Numbered from the stretch's first letter, positions 1-8,796 are shown. The stretch: DNA of 64,000 nt from Salinirubellus litoreus (GCF_037335815.1 NZ_CP147842.1:248001-312000), one strand, 5' to 3'. Translations and numbers: made by a program. Notes: generated from the sequence alone by a model not told the origin.

Positions 1-171
1 CGAGCGTTCGCGGTCGACTGCGTCGGCGATTTCGTCGACGGTCAGCGGTTCGTCGGCCTCGACGAGCGCCTGGAAGCATTCCTTGTCGAGCTCTTTGAGG
101 CCGTGGAAGCACTCCAGCAGCCCCTCGCACTCCATGTTACTGCGGAGCTGTTCAGACATCGAATCTGGCAT
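1..171 (-). CDS. HTH transcriptional regulator with N-terminal cysteines (partial, cut by window edge)
   Basis: Read on the minus strand from an ATG at 171, the frame is open for 57 codons to the window edge. An in-frame ATG at 159 is an equally possible start. The visible part is acidic and ends in a segment of the form PLTVDEIADAVDRERS, typical of the first helices of a TrmB/MarR-type winged HTH in haloarchaea. Three cysteines (residues 15, 21 and 32 from the upstream ATG) precede the HTH, an unusual density for a haloarchaeal regulator. The gene sits beside sulfur-transfer genes, so a thiol- or persulfide-responsive regulator is a reasonable inference. The C-terminal half is missing from the window, so the family call is tentative. 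Confidence 0.6.
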   Translation of the reverse strand, partial: MPDSMSEQLRSNMECEGLLECFHGLKELDKECFQALVEADEPLTVDEIADAVDRERS

Positions 172-311
172 TGTTATCACTACGTAGTGGTTATGCCGAT
201 AAAAGGCTTGTGTATAGATTCCACAATCACGCGCTACACAGGCTTTACTCGGTCAAAATCCGGAGTAAAAGTCCTGCGTAGTCGCCAACCGGTATCGTAA
301 TCGAAAGCGGA

Positions 312-1321
312 CTATCCTGATTGCGATGTAGTTAGACGACACCAGCGCCCAGTCACATCGGAGCGCAATCGACAGATGGCCGCAACCACGACAGCACCAC
401 TAACGAGGAAAGCGGCTCCGAAGATCAGCGCGGTACTCAACACGTTGAGCACCTCGATATCGTAGACGGTCCCGAGTTTGTTCGACGCGACGGCGAGACT
501 GCCGGCGAGTAGCATCGCGGCAAAGTACCCTTTAATCTCGTCTTCGTCGACGAGATTTGTCGCGCCCGCTCCGATGCGCGCACCGAGAGCGCTCCCAAGG
601 AGGAGGAACGCGACAACTGGAAGCGCGACAGCCCCGGATTGCGCGTAGGTGAACGCGCCGAACGCCCCCGAGATCGTGATCTGCAGGATGTCCGTTCCCA
701 CGGCGATCGCAGCGGGGACGCCGAGCCCGTACATCATCGCGGGCATTGGGAGGAATCCCCCGCCGACGCCGAGGAACCCAGACAGAATCCCGATGACAAG
801 ACCGACAGCGAAGACGATCGTCCCTGATACGCGGACCCCACCGCGCAACGTCACCATCGGCGGGAGGTGAATCGACTGGACGCGATCGGCGAGATCGGTG
901 CCGGCATCGCCGTCGTCACTGCTGTCAGCCCAGGAGTCACGGAGCGTAAACAGCCGACGGTAGCGAGCAGGCCGACGTATGCGACGTTGATGACGAGATC
1001 GGCCATCCCGGTCGCTTCGAGGAAGAACACGACGCTCTTCCCGGCCTCGATACCGACGGTCATCGCGACAGTCATGATGACTGCGAGCTTGTAGTCGACC
1101 TGCCCGTGGTCGCGGTGGCGGAGCGCGCCGATCACGCTCGTCCCGAAGACGAACGCCAACCCGCTGCCGACGGCGACCGTCGACGGATATCCCATCACGA
1201 GCAGCGCGGGCGTCACGAGAAACGAACCACCCATGCCGAAGAACCCGAAGAGGGTCCCGATGAGCAGCCCGAATCCAACGAACACGCCGACCATCAGAAG
1301 ACTCAACCCGAGTATCTCCAT
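312..1321 (-). pseudogene. TauE/SafE sulfite/sulfonate exporter family protein, frameshifted
   Basis: The start is the ATG at 1321, coupled to the preceding small gene through TGATAATG. The first ~120 codons encode TauE/SafE helices with the glycine-rich turn GFFGMGGSF. The second half, in another frame, carries the matching repeat GFLGVGGGFLPMPAM and reads to a stop at 312. The two halves of this duplicated-fold transporter join only if one base is gained or lost near 950-960, where ATVG passes into FTLRDSW. Intact, this would be a ~335-aa membrane protein moving sulfite, sulfonates or similar sulfur compounds out of or across the membrane. Either the gene is recently broken or there is a sequencing error; the rest of both halves looks undegraded. 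Confidence 0.75.
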
Positions 1322-1323
1322 TA

Positions 1324-1473
1324 TCACTCACCCCCCAGCGCGTCGAGTACGGTTGGCTGGGCGAACCTCGTCAGTGCTCCGTACCCCACGTACAGCACGA
1401 TAGCTTGCAGAAAGACGATCCCAACCGTAACTGCGGCCTGTGCTGATCCGCTCAGCGTTTCGAGAGCGAACAT
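1324..1473 (-). CDS. small single-span membrane protein preceding TauE/SafE
   Basis: A 49-codon frame begins at ATG 1473 (MFALETLSGSAQAAVTVGIV) and stops at 1324. It contains one long hydrophobic segment, roughly residues 12-32, followed by a short polar tail. Its TGA and the downstream ATG are arranged as TGATAATG, the sign of translational coupling to the TauE/SafE gene. It sits directly below a strong copy of the TATTGT-type motif (1490-1500). I do not recognise a characterised family. A small accessory subunit of the exporter is the simplest inference. The short length lowers confidence, but the coupling and the hydrophobic pattern support a real gene. Confidence 0.65.
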   Translation of the reverse strand: MFALETLSGSAQAAVTVGIVFLQAIVLYVGYGALTRFAQPTVLDALGGE

Positions 1474-1485
1474 CTCACGACACCC

Positions 1486-1580
1486 CCGATAGTATTGTGA
1501 ACCTCATGGAAATCTACTCGATTCTACCTAACCGACTACAGAACTTAATAGTTGTGGAAATACTATACAATACTATCGAA
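1486..1580 (-). promoter_or_regulatory. promoter region with two TATTGT-core motif copies
   Basis: On the minus strand the region upstream of the 1473 start contains ATAGTATTGTATAGTATT (1559-1576). On the plus strand TAGTATTGTGA lies at 1490-1500. The core (A)GTATTGT recurs upstream of other sulfur/thiol genes in this window (near 6560, 6700, 9180 and 12665). The minus-strand arrangement places one copy within 20 nt of the start codon, a position where a bound protein would block transcription. Confidence 0.45.
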
Positions 1581-1775
1581 GCAGTACGCTATATGTTATA
1601 GAAATCGAACGCAGGCCTTGGCGAACATGTGCATGCCTCACTCGACCTGGACAAAGAAGGAACTCCGGCTACCCCCAATATCCTGTACGTTACGTCAGCT
1701 ACGGCTGGCCCCTCGTCACGTCCCCAACGGGCACAACGTTGGAGTGCAACGGACTACTACGACCGAAAGAAACTG

Positions 1776-3065
1776 TTAGTCTTGGGCAGTCATCACGGAA
1801 GACTCGGTTTTCGCTGGCGCCGGTGGCTCGTGAGTACCGAACTCGGGATGGGTCTCCTCCATCCAGACGTACACCACGGCGCCGGACGCGAACATCAGGC
1901 CGGCGGTTAAGTAGAACGCGGCAGCCGCGTTCACGAACTCCATCGAGAGTCCGATCAAGACCGCACCGACGACATAGCCAGAGTCGCGCCACATTCTGTA
2001 GACGCCCATCCCCGCCGAGCGCCACGTGGGGTGGGCCGCATCGCTCGGAACCGTCATCAGGTTCGGGTACAGCAGCGCCATCCCCAGTCCGGAGACGCCG
2101 GCCAGCACTGCCCACGGGACGTAGCTATCGACGAGCACCATCCCGAGGACGCCCCCGCCCGCGAGGAACATCCCGGCGATCACGGGCGGGCGACGGCCGA
2201 TGCGGTCGGCGAGCCCGCCGGTCGCGATCTGGAGGAAGTACATCGCGCTGTGGACGCTGACTACGACCCCGACCGCCGCGATGCCGAGCCCCTGGCTCGT
2301 CAGGTACAGCGGGACGGCGATCCAAAACAGCGTGTCGACGAAGTTCTCGATGTGACCGGCCTGCGCCGCGGCGAACAGCGTCCGGTCGCCATAGGTCGCG
2401 CGCTTTAGGACCTCGTCGAACGGCAGATTCGCGTCGTGGTGGTCGTCGTCGCCCTCGGCTTGGGCGTACTGGACGGTCTCCTTGATCAGGAAGATCGAGA
2501 CGAGGAACGCCAACACGACGACGACGCCGAGGAAGTAGAACGGTTCGGGGCGCAGCCCCCACTGGCCGGCGATGACGCCGGTGATCCAGGCGCCGACGGC
2601 TAGGCCGGTGTAGCCGAACGCCTCGTCGATCCCGACTGCGAGCCCGCGCTGGTCGGGGCCCGCGAGGTCGATCTTCGCGTTTATCGCCATGCTCCAGGTC
2701 AACGCCTGGTTGACACCCAGCAGGATATTCCCGACGGTGATCCAGCCCCAGCTCGGGGCGAAAATGAGGATGACCGGCAGCGGGAGTGCCGTTGCCCACC
2801 CGGCGATGAGGACGGGCTTGCGGCCGTACTCCTCACCCCACTTGCCGGCGTAGAGATTGAGGATCGACTTCACGACGCCGAAGGACACGACGAACGAGCC
2901 GATCACGAGGAACGACTCAACGCCGAGGACGTCCTCCCCCAGCACGGGGACGACGGTTCGTTCGGAGCCGATGGTCAGCCCAGTCGCGAAGACGAGCAGG
3001 ACGTGCAGCGAGAACTGCCCGAGGTGTTCGCGGATTCCTTGTTCGAGTTCAGTTGTCGTAGGCAT
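1776..3065 (-). CDS. MFS transporter
   Basis: A 429-residue protein with about 12 predicted hydrophobic spans and typical major-facilitator features. There is a loop of the form GKWGEEYGRKP after the second helix and GGLADRIGRRPP in the second half, both variants of the MFS motif A. The N-terminus is acidic and cytoplasmic, and a charged insert near the middle (EGDDDHHDAN) is the usual central loop. It is the last gene of the minus-strand sulfur operon, 32 bp after the PiT-type permease. The substrate cannot be read from sequence. Context suggests a sulfur oxyanion, organosulfur compound or metal, but this is inference only. The start at 3065 gives normal family length. Confidence 0.85.
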   Translation of the reverse strand: MPTTTELEQGIREHLGQFSLHVLLVFATGLTIGSERTVVPVLGEDVLGVESFLVIGSFVVSFGVVKSILNLYAGKWGEEYGRKPVLIAGWATALPLPVILIFAPSWGWITVGNILLGVNQALTWSMAINAKIDLAGPDQRGLAVGIDEAFGYTGLAVGAWITGVIAGQWGLRPEPFYFLGVVVVLAFLVSIFLIKETVQYAQAEGDDDHHDANLPFDEVLKRATYGDRTLFAAAQAGHIENFVDTLFWIAVPLYLTSQGLGIAAVGVVVSVHSAMYFLQIATGGLADRIGRRPPVIAGMFLAGGGVLGMVLVDSYVPWAVLAGVSGLGMALLYPNLMTVPSDAAHPTWRSAGMGVYRMWRDSGYVVGAVLIGLSMEFVNAAAAFYLTAGLMFASGAVVYVWMEETHPEFGTHEPPAPAKTESSVMTAQD

Positions 3066-3097
3066 TAGTTCGTGAGTTCAGCAGGTTCATTTGTGGG

Positions 3098-4273
3098 TTA
3101 CAGTAGGAGGAGCGCGGTGCCGTACGCGAGGCCGAACGACAGGACGAACGACCCTGCCCACGCCCCGACTGTCAGGAGAATCTTTCTGGCATCCACAGCC
3201 TCCCGACCGCCGACCGCGGCGCCGCTCCCGATGATGGCACTGACGACGATCTCGTTGAACGAGACCGGGACGCCGAGCAGGACTGCCAGCTGTGCGATCA
3301 GGAACGACGGTACGAGCGCCGAGATAGAGCGCCGCGGCCCCAGCGACGAGTAGTCCTGGGCGAGCGACTTGATCATCCGCGGCGCGCCCGTCCACGAGCC
3401 GACGAGCATTCCGAGGCCGCCGCCGACGAGCACGGCGAACGTCGAGACCATCCCCACCTCGTCGAGCAGCGGCAGCAACGGCCCGACAGCGAGGCCGACC
3501 TGGCTCCCGCCCGCGGAGAACGCGACGAGCGAACCCAGCGCGAGCAGCACCCGACGCAGGCCACCGCGCTCGTCGCGACTGACGTCCCACCAGACGACCG
3601 TTGCGACGGCTAGCGCAGCGAGGCCGGTGATTCCGAGCGCCGATACCAGTCCATCGACGGTCAGCACTCGCTGTCCGAGCCCGCGGACGGTTCCCGCCGT
3701 GCTTCCCTCGCCGAGGAAGCTGAACTGAATGTTCACGAGAGCGGCTCCGACAAGCCCGGTAAGGACGGGGATGCTGTACCGTTCGGGGACGTCGGGCCGC
3801 GGGAGGAGGCTCGCTATGGTGAACGCGATGCCGCCGCCGACGAACGGCGTCAACACCCAGACGGCAGCGATCTGGCGGTACTTCGGCCAGACCGGCGACC
3901 CGCCGAGCGCGAGCCCGACGCCGATGACTGCGCCGGTCACGGTGAACGCGGTCGCGATCGGGTACCCGGTCGTGATCCCGACCGCCATCAGCCCCGCGCC
4001 CAACACGAGCACGAGGATGACGCCGGCGACGGGGAGGCTGATGCCGCCGACGAGGCCGCTCCCGATGGCTTCCGAGACGTTGCCGCCCTGCGTGACGGCG
4101 CCGGCGAAGCCGAAGATGCCGACGAGTAATGCGGCGCGCATCGTCGCGATGGCGTTCGAGCCGACGGCCGGCGCGAAGGGGGTCGCGCCGCTCGACCCGG
4201 CGCCGATGACCCATGCCATGAACAGGCTGGCGAGCGCTGCACCGACGAAGAGGGCGATGAGAGCGGGGTCCAT
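3098..4273 (-). CDS. PiT-family anion permease (phosphate/sulfate type)
   Basis: A 391-residue membrane protein of the inorganic phosphate transporter family (PF01384). The duplicated PiT signature is present: near residues 24-45 the segment GAGSSGATPFAPAVGSNAIA replaces the canonical GANDxANxxG, and a second copy sits in the C-terminal half. PiT relatives import phosphate or, in some bacteria (CysP), sulfate. Lying between YeeE/YedE thiosulfate transporters and an MFS gene in a sulfur-transfer operon, sulfate, thiosulfate or a similar anion is a better guess than phosphate. It follows the YeeE gene by 9 bp and precedes the MFS gene by 32 bp. The altered first motif (SSGAT rather than NDxAN) is worth noting for specificity. 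Confidence 0.8.
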   Translation of the reverse strand: MDPALIALFVGAALASLFMAWVIGAGSSGATPFAPAVGSNAIATMRAALLVGIFGFAGAVTQGGNVSEAIGSGLVGGISLPVAGVILVLVLGAGLMAVGITTGYPIATAFTVTGAVIGVGLALGGSPVWPKYRQIAAVWVLTPFVGGGIAFTIASLLPRPDVPERYSIPVLTGLVGAALVNIQFSFLGEGSTAGTVRGLGQRVLTVDGLVSALGITGLAALAVATVVWWDVSRDERGGLRRVLLALGSLVAFSAGGSQVGLAVGPLLPLLDEVGMVSTFAVLVGGGLGMLVGSWTGAPRMIKSLAQDYSSLGPRRSISALVPSFLIAQLAVLLGVPVSFNEIVVSAIIGSGAAVGGREAVDARKILLTVGAWAGSFVLSFGLAYGTALLLL

Positions 4274-4282
4274 AGAAGTGGG

Positions 4283-4741
4283 TTAGTCTGCGCCCGCTGG
4301 GGACGTGTCGCGGCTCTGGCTGCGGCTCCGCCAGTAGCCCTGGGCGTACGCGCCGAGGAACATCCCGGCGAGCGCCCAGAGTATCGTGACGTTGCCGGTG
4401 CCGAGGCTCGCGTACGCGGCGCCCGGGCAGATGCCGGAGAGCCCCCAGCCGACGCCGAAGATGGCGCCGCCGACGAGGACGTTCCGGTCGAACGGCTTCA
4501 GCCGGCGCTCGTAGGGGTCGCCCGTGAGGGGGGCGGCGTCCCGGATCCGCGGCAGCAGGGCGAACGCGATGCCGGAGACGATGGCGGCCCCGAACATGAC
4601 GAACGGGAGGCCGAGATCGTCGAACTGGAGGAAGTTAAGCACGACCTCCGGTCGCGCCATGTGGCTAAACCCGAGCCCAACCCCGAACACGATGCCGCCG
4701 ACGAAGATCAGCGGCTTGAACAGCGGGTGGCGGTCGCTCAT
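4283..4741 (-). CDS. YeeE/YedE family transporter, second half (TsuA-like)
   Basis: A 152-residue membrane protein starting at ATG 4741, which overlaps the stop of the preceding gene as ATGA. It contains paired YeeE/YedE repeats, with the glycine-rich hydrophobic start FGVGLGFSHMARP and, about two thirds along, GWGLSGICPGAA. The single cysteine there corresponds to one of the conserved cysteines used by bacterial TsuA to relay thiosulfate across the membrane. Haloarchaeal YedE is commonly split into two adjacent half-proteins, as here, and the pair is expected to form the transporter. A longer frame extending upstream is an out-of-frame read-through of the previous gene and was not used. Confidence 0.85.
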   Translation of the reverse strand: MSDRHPLFKPLIFVGGIVFGVGLGFSHMARPEVVLNFLQFDDLGLPFVMFGAAIVSGIAFALLPRIRDAAPLTGDPYERRLKPFDRNVLVGGAIFGVGWGLSGICPGAAYASLGTGNVTILWALAGMFLGAYAQGYWRSRSQSRDTSPAGAD

Positions 4742-5295
4742 GGGCTCACCCCCAGCGCGGCGACGACCTGTGCCGTGCCGATTGCGACCGTCAGGAACGT
4801 CAGGACGCCGACCAGCGACGTCTTCGACGCCGAACCGACGCCACAGACGCCGTGCCCGGACGTACAGCCCTTTCCAATCCGGGTGCCGATGCCGACGAGG
4901 ATGCCGCCGACGAACAGCCGCCACGGCTGGACGTCGGTCGTCCAGAGCGTCACCCCGGCGACCTCATACAGCTGGCCGGTCGTCCCTGGCTCGTACAGCG
5001 AACTCGTGACCAGTCCGGACTGGAACGTCGCCGCGAACGCTAGCCCGCCGAGGATGATGCCGGCCGTGAACACGACCCGCCAGTCCCGCGAGCTGACGTA
5101 CTGCTGGAAGCGGGACTGGTCGGAGACGTACGACAGCGTGGACTCCAGGAACGTACTCGCCCCGGCTGGGATTCCCGTCCCGATGTAGATCAGGACGGTC
5201 CCGAGCCCGACGAGCAGTCCGCCGACGGCGTACCGACTGATCCCGTTGGGGAACAGGTCGGCAGCCGCTTGGAGCAGTACTGGGTCAGCAACCAT
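4738..5295 (-). CDS. YeeE/YedE family transporter, first half (TsuA-like)
   Basis: A 185-residue membrane protein with the hallmark GKGCTSGHGVCG near residues 141-152, the conserved double-cysteine signature of the YeeE/YedE (DUF395) thiosulfate transporter family. The family imports thiosulfate, and the cysteines hydrogen-bond the ion in the structurally studied bacterial homologue. The gene begins 8 bp after the rhodanese/MBL gene and overlaps the next half-transporter by 4 bp (ATGA), so the two halves are made together. With TusA and DsrE2 encoded divergently, the import route would feed cytoplasmic sulfane-sulfur handling. Confidence 0.88.
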   Translation of the reverse strand: MVADPVLLQAAADLFPNGISRYAVGGLLVGLGTVLIYIGTGIPAGASTFLESTLSYVSDQSRFQQYVSSRDWRVVFTAGIILGGLAFAATFQSGLVTSSLYEPGTTGQLYEVAGVTLWTTDVQPWRLFVGGILVGIGTRIGKGCTSGHGVCGVGSASKTSLVGVLTFLTVAIGTAQVVAALGVSP

Positions 5296-5303
5296 CGGCG
5301 TCG

Positions 5304-6497
5304 TTAGTCACCCGCGAGGGAGTCCTGGCTGGCTGCGCAGTTGTTCGGCCCGAGTTCGAGGGTGAACGCCTCCTCGTCGTCGACGACGTTCTGGCCAAGG
5401 TTCGTCGCGATGATGTCCTCGTAGTTGGCCGGCCGCGGCGGCATATCCGAGAGGATCAGGTCGACGAACTCGTCCTCGTCTATCGTGAGCGCGTCCATCT
5501 CCTCGACGAGTTCGCCGATGGGCGCGGTGTAGGTGCCGTCGTCGGCGCGCTCGGCGGCGTCGCTGAAGTGCGCGCCACCGACGAGCGTGTCGTCGGGCAG
5601 CGTCAGCACGCGCTCCTGGAGCGACTCGTAGAGCATGCGCGCGGCGTCGGGCGCGCCGTCGTCGCCCTCTTCGAGGTCAGGGCGGGCGACGCTCTCGACG
5701 AACAGCCCGTCGCCGGTCGCGAGCAGACTGTCGTCGACGAGGTACGAGGTCATTCCGGTGGTGTGGCCGGGCGTGTAGACAGCTTCGATGGTGGCGTCGC
5801 CGACCTGGAAAGTGTCGCCGTCCGCGGCCGTGGTCAGCTCGTCCGCGTACGTGACGCCGCGGTCGACAGCAGCCTCGGGGATGACGCCCTCGACACCTTC
5901 CTCGTCGAGGTCGCGAACGCCGGAGATGTGGTCGGCGTGGACGTGCGTGTCCGAGGCGTACTTTAGGTCGACGCCGAGGTCGTCGGCGTCCTCGATGTAG
6001 CGGTCGGTGAACGCCCGGAGCGGATCGATGATCGCCGCCTCGCCGTCGTCGTAGAGGAGGTAACCCAAGCAGCCCGAGGAGGGGCGCTGGTACTGGAGGA
6101 GGGTGCCGGCGCCGTCGTAGCGCTCGACCTCGACGGCCCCGTAGATGCTGGCCCAGCCGTTCATGCCGTCCTCGAGGTGGTCAACGTCGTAGCCGCGCTC
6201 CGCGAGCGTGCCAGCGACGAACTCGCTGGCGCCGCCCTTCGCACACAGGACGGTCACCTCGCGGTCGTCGGGGACCTGCTCGAGAACGTCCTCGTCGATG
6301 TCGTCCTCGAGGAACTCGAAGTACGGGACGTTGATCGACGTGACGTTCTCGCCGTCGATACGCCACTCCTCGTAGTCCGATTGCATGCGCGCGTCGAGGA
6401 GCGTGACGTCCTCGCCGGCGTCGATACGATCCTTCAGCGCCTCCGGGTCGACGGAGTCCACGTCGACGTCCGGAGTCGGGAAGTCGTCAGAGTTCAT
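5304..6497 (-). CDS. rhodanese-metallo-beta-lactamase fusion (persulfide dioxygenase-like)
   Basis: A 397-residue cytoplasmic protein. Residues ~12-120 form a rhodanese domain with the active-site loop CAKGGAS (Cys85), which would carry a persulfide. Residues ~130-360 form a metallo-beta-lactamase fold with THVHADH at 184-190, the His-x-His-x-Asp-His metal site, and further histidines in GHTTGM and GGAHF. Such fusions oxidise or transfer sulfane sulfur, as in ETHE1-type persulfide dioxygenases. The order here is rhodanese first, then MBL. It is the first gene of the sulfur operon and faces the TusA/DsrE2 operon across a 248-bp divergent promoter region. Start ATG 6497. Whether it is a dioxygenase or only a sulfurtransferase cannot be settled from sequence. 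Confidence 0.88.
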   Translation of the reverse strand: MNSDDFPTPDVDVDSVDPEALKDRIDAGEDVTLLDARMQSDYEEWRIDGENVTSINVPYFEFLEDDIDEDVLEQVPDDREVTVLCAKGGASEFVAGTLAERGYDVDHLEDGMNGWASIYGAVEVERYDGAGTLLQYQRPSSGCLGYLLYDDGEAAIIDPLRAFTDRYIEDADDLGVDLKYASDTHVHADHISGVRDLDEEGVEGVIPEAAVDRGVTYADELTTAADGDTFQVGDATIEAVYTPGHTTGMTSYLVDDSLLATGDGLFVESVARPDLEEGDDGAPDAARMLYESLQERVLTLPDDTLVGGAHFSDAAERADDGTYTAPIGELVEEMDALTIDEDEFVDLILSDMPPRPANYEDIIATNLGQNVVDDEEAFTLELGPNNCAASQDSLAGD

Positions 6498-6745
6498 GTT
6501 GTGCAGTCGCTTCTACTGGGTGAACGCACAAAAGAATTTGCATAGTAGTTCCTTTTTCGAACAATACTATTTTGGGGCTCCGTCACTAAAGCCGGATTAA
6601 ACCGCCTTTATGGGGATTATTCCCGGTTCGGTGCCTTAATTAGGGCGTGGAGTAGTTGGCAGTGTCCACAAGAATCGACAATCTTTTACTTGGGCGGGAG
6701 GTATTGTGCGATAGCTCCAATACAGACTCACGGAGCAGATAACCA
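6498..6745. promoter_or_regulatory. divergent promoter region with two TATTGT-core motif copies
   Basis: This 248-bp gap separates the leftward rhodanese operon from the rightward tusA operon. AACAATACTAT lies at 6560-6570 (the reverse complement holds AGTATTGT), and GGTATTGTGCGATAG at 6700-6714 lies 31 bp before the tusA ATG. The AT-rich block 6530-6575 probably contains the leftward TATA element. The two motif copies suit coordinated control of both operons by one regulator. Confidence 0.45.
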
Positions 6746-6991
6746 ATGAGTGCTGAATTCGACATCACGGAGACGCTCGACGTCAAAGGCGCATCGTGCC
6801 CTATGCCAGTAGTGAAGACGAAGTCCGCCATCGACGACCTCGCGGAAGGTGAGGTCCTCGAAGTGCTGGCGACCGACCCCGGAAGCATGAGCGACATCGA
6901 CGGCTGGGCCGCCGGCACAGAGGGCGTCGAGCTCGTCGACCAGGAGGAAGGCGACGACGTCTACAAACACTACGTCCGCAAGACGGAGTAA
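6746..6991 (+). CDS. tusA: TusA/SirA-family sulfur carrier protein
   Basis: An 81-residue soluble protein of the TusA/SirA/YedF fold. The invariant CPMPVVKTK motif is present with catalytic Cys18, which accepts a persulfide and passes it to partner sulfurtransferases. It ends 2 bp before the start of the DsrE2 gene, so the two are co-translated. In sulfur-oxidising prokaryotes TusA and DsrE2 exchange sulfane sulfur, and co-occurrence with YeeE and rhodanese genes supports a thiosulfate or polysulfide handling role. Acidic composition is normal for a haloarchaeon. The symbol reflects the family; the exact physiological partner is inferred. Confidence 0.9.
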   Translation: MSAEFDITETLDVKGASCPMPVVKTKSAIDDLAEGEVLEVLATDPGSMSDIDGWAAGTEGVELVDQEEGDDVYKHYVRKTE

Positions 6992-6993
6992 CG

Positions 6994-7566
6994 ATGAACA
7001 CGGACACACCCGACGCGCCGGCCGACGACGCGCCCTCGCGTGCGGAGCTGGCCGCACGCGTGGACGAACTGGAGGACGCGCTCGCCGAAGCCACGAGCGA
7101 GGACGACGCCAAGAAGATGAGCATCATCGCGACGAAGGGGACGCTGGACATGGCGTACCCGCCGCTCATCCTCGCCAGCACCGCGGCCGCGTTCGGCTAC
7201 GACGTGACCGTCTTCCACACGTTCTGGGGGCTGGACATCCTCCACGAGGAGCGCTCAAAGAACCTCAAGCTCAGCTCCGTCGGCAACCCCAACATGCCCG
7301 TGCCGAACGCCGTCGCCGCGCTCCCTGGCATGGACCGCGTGACGACGAAGATGATGGAGAAGAAGATCGCGGACAACGACACCGCCACCATCGAGGAACT
7401 CATCGAGACGAGCCTCGACATGGGCGTGGAGTTCCAGGCTTGCCAGATGACCATCGACCTCATGGACTACGACGAGGACGACTTCTACGACGGCGTCACC
7501 ACGGGCGTCGGTGCGGCGACCGCCCTCCAAGACATGGCCGACGCCGACATCCAGCTCCTCGTCTGA
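6994..7566 (+). CDS. DsrE2-like (DsrE/DsrF/DrsH family) sulfurtransferase-related protein
   Basis: A 190-residue protein. An acidic N-terminal segment (residues ~1-40, possibly helical) is followed by a DsrE-fold domain that opens with MSIIATKGTLDMAYPPLILA and contains VFHTFWGLDIL. The conserved ACQMTIDLM near residues 148-156 includes the likely sulfur-binding cysteine. DsrE2 proteins are small, sometimes membrane-associated carriers that accept sulfane sulfur from TusA or rhodanese. The gene follows tusA by 2 bp and precedes the HalOD1 gene by 6 bp. No transmembrane helix is obvious, so this one is probably soluble. Confidence 0.85.
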   Translation: MNTDTPDAPADDAPSRAELAARVDELEDALAEATSEDDAKKMSIIATKGTLDMAYPPLILASTAAAFGYDVTVFHTFWGLDILHEERSKNLKLSSVGNPNMPVPNAVAALPGMDRVTTKMMEKKIADNDTATIEELIETSLDMGVEFQACQMTIDLMDYDEDDFYDGVTTGVGAATALQDMADADIQLLV

Positions 7567-7572
7567 ACTCCG

Positions 7573-7794
7573 ATGAACAAACTCGAGAATCCGATTCCCC
7601 AGATTGTCGATGCCGTCGCGGAAGCGGAGGGCGTCGAGCCGGTCACACTCGATCCGCCGCTAGCCGAGGTCGTCGATCCGGATGCAGTAGAACGGTTGGT
7701 CGGTAATTCGACGGCGTCTGACCTCGAAGTTCGATTCGCGTATCGTGGTCACGACGTCGTCGTCGACGAGAGCGGTCGCGTGCAGGTCGACTGA
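7573..7794 (+). CDS. HalOD1 output-domain protein
   Basis: A 73-residue protein that consists essentially of one HalOD1 domain. Residues ~5-40 follow the pattern IVDAVAEAEGVEPVTLDPPL, and the tail (VRFAYRGHDVVVDESGRVQV) is the usual C-terminal beta-hairpin. HalOD1 is a haloarchaea-specific domain often found alone or at the output end of signalling proteins. Its biochemical role is unknown. Here it closes the tusA-dsrE2 operon, 6 bp downstream, so it may modulate expression or activity of that module; this is inference. Confidence 0.8.
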   Translation: MNKLENPIPQIVDAVAEAEGVEPVTLDPPLAEVVDPDAVERLVGNSTASDLEVRFAYRGHDVVVDESGRVQVD

Positions 7795-7919
7795 AGCCGA
7801 CAGAACTTCTCTTCGATAGCAGTTCCCCACCGACAGCCACTCCAGCAGCGGCGTCCGATTTCAACGAGTGGACTCTGAGAGACTACCGTCGCGGAGGACA
7901 GCGGAGAACAGTAGTCGCG

Positions 7920-8781
7920 TTAGGTCCACTCCGATTCGAGGGCGTCCAGCAGCCGCTCGACCTCAGCGTGAGTGTTGACCGCATGGACTGATGCGCGGAC
8001 GGCGTCCGGGATCGGCAAAGCGCGAACGACGATTCCCTCCGACGCGAGTCGGTCGACCGTCGCTTCGGTAACCAACTGTGGTGGGCAGCAGGGAATCAGC
8101 AGCCGTCCGGTCGACGTAGAGGAAGCCGCCGCCCCACAGCCCCAGCAGCCACTTGTGACCGGCCGCCGCGACGGCATCGGCCCCCCAATCGCCGACATCG
8201 AGGGGAAGCTGTCCCGGCACTTGCACAGCGTCGACGAGCGCGAACGCGCCAGCTTCGTGAGCGATGTCGACGAGGTCGGCGACCGGTAACTGGGTGCCAT
8301 GCGTCCACGTCACCGCGCTGAAACAGGCCAGGCGTGCGTCGGCGACGGCCTCGGCGAAGGCGTCGAGATCGACGCGACCGTTCTCCGTCTCGACGACGCG
8401 AACCTCGACGCCCTCCTGTTCTAGGCGTTGCCACGGGAGCGTCCCAGCCGGGTGTTCGAGGTCGGTTCGAACGACGGTGTCGCCGGGCTCCCAGTCGATG
8501 GCGGTCGCGACGGCGTTGATGCCCGCGGTCGTGCTCTCCGTGAGCGCGATCTCGTCGTCATCCGCACCGACGAAGGTGGCGACGCGCTCCCGCACGCGGT
8601 CATAGGCGTCGAACGCCGCCTCGTAGGGGTCGTTTTGCGTGCTCGTTTCGTACTCGTGTGACCGTATGAACTCGTCAGCAGCCTCGACGACGTACCGCGG
8701 ACTCGGTCCGTGGGCGCCGAAGTTCAGGTAGACGTCCTAGTGTAAGGCGGGCGTGTCGGCGCGGAGTTCTCTGGGAGTCAT
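7920..8781 (-). pseudogene. class-V aminotransferase (cysteine desulfurase-like), decayed
   Basis: From ATG 8781 the frame reads MTPRELRADTPALH and then meets a TAG at 8737-8739 where homologous proteins would be expected to have an acidic residue. The same frame then continues with DVYLNFGAHGPSP and a long intact class-V aminotransferase core, including TWTHGTQLPV and GHKWLLG with the PLP lysine. Near 8090-8110 about 80 codons are missing and the frame changes. The C-terminus (VDRLASEGIVVRALP...ESEWT) resumes to the stop at 7920. Three lesions make this a pseudogene. It lies 15 bp below the thioredoxin gene and presumably once formed an operon with it, supplying persulfide from cysteine. Confidence 0.8.
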
Positions 8782-8796
8782 CTCGTTGTCGGTGAA

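Noticed and set aside
3087..4214. Long Arg/His-rich frame on the minus strand over the PiT gene
   Set aside because: It is an out-of-frame shadow of a well-conserved membrane protein; its composition is impossible for a haloarchaeal protein.
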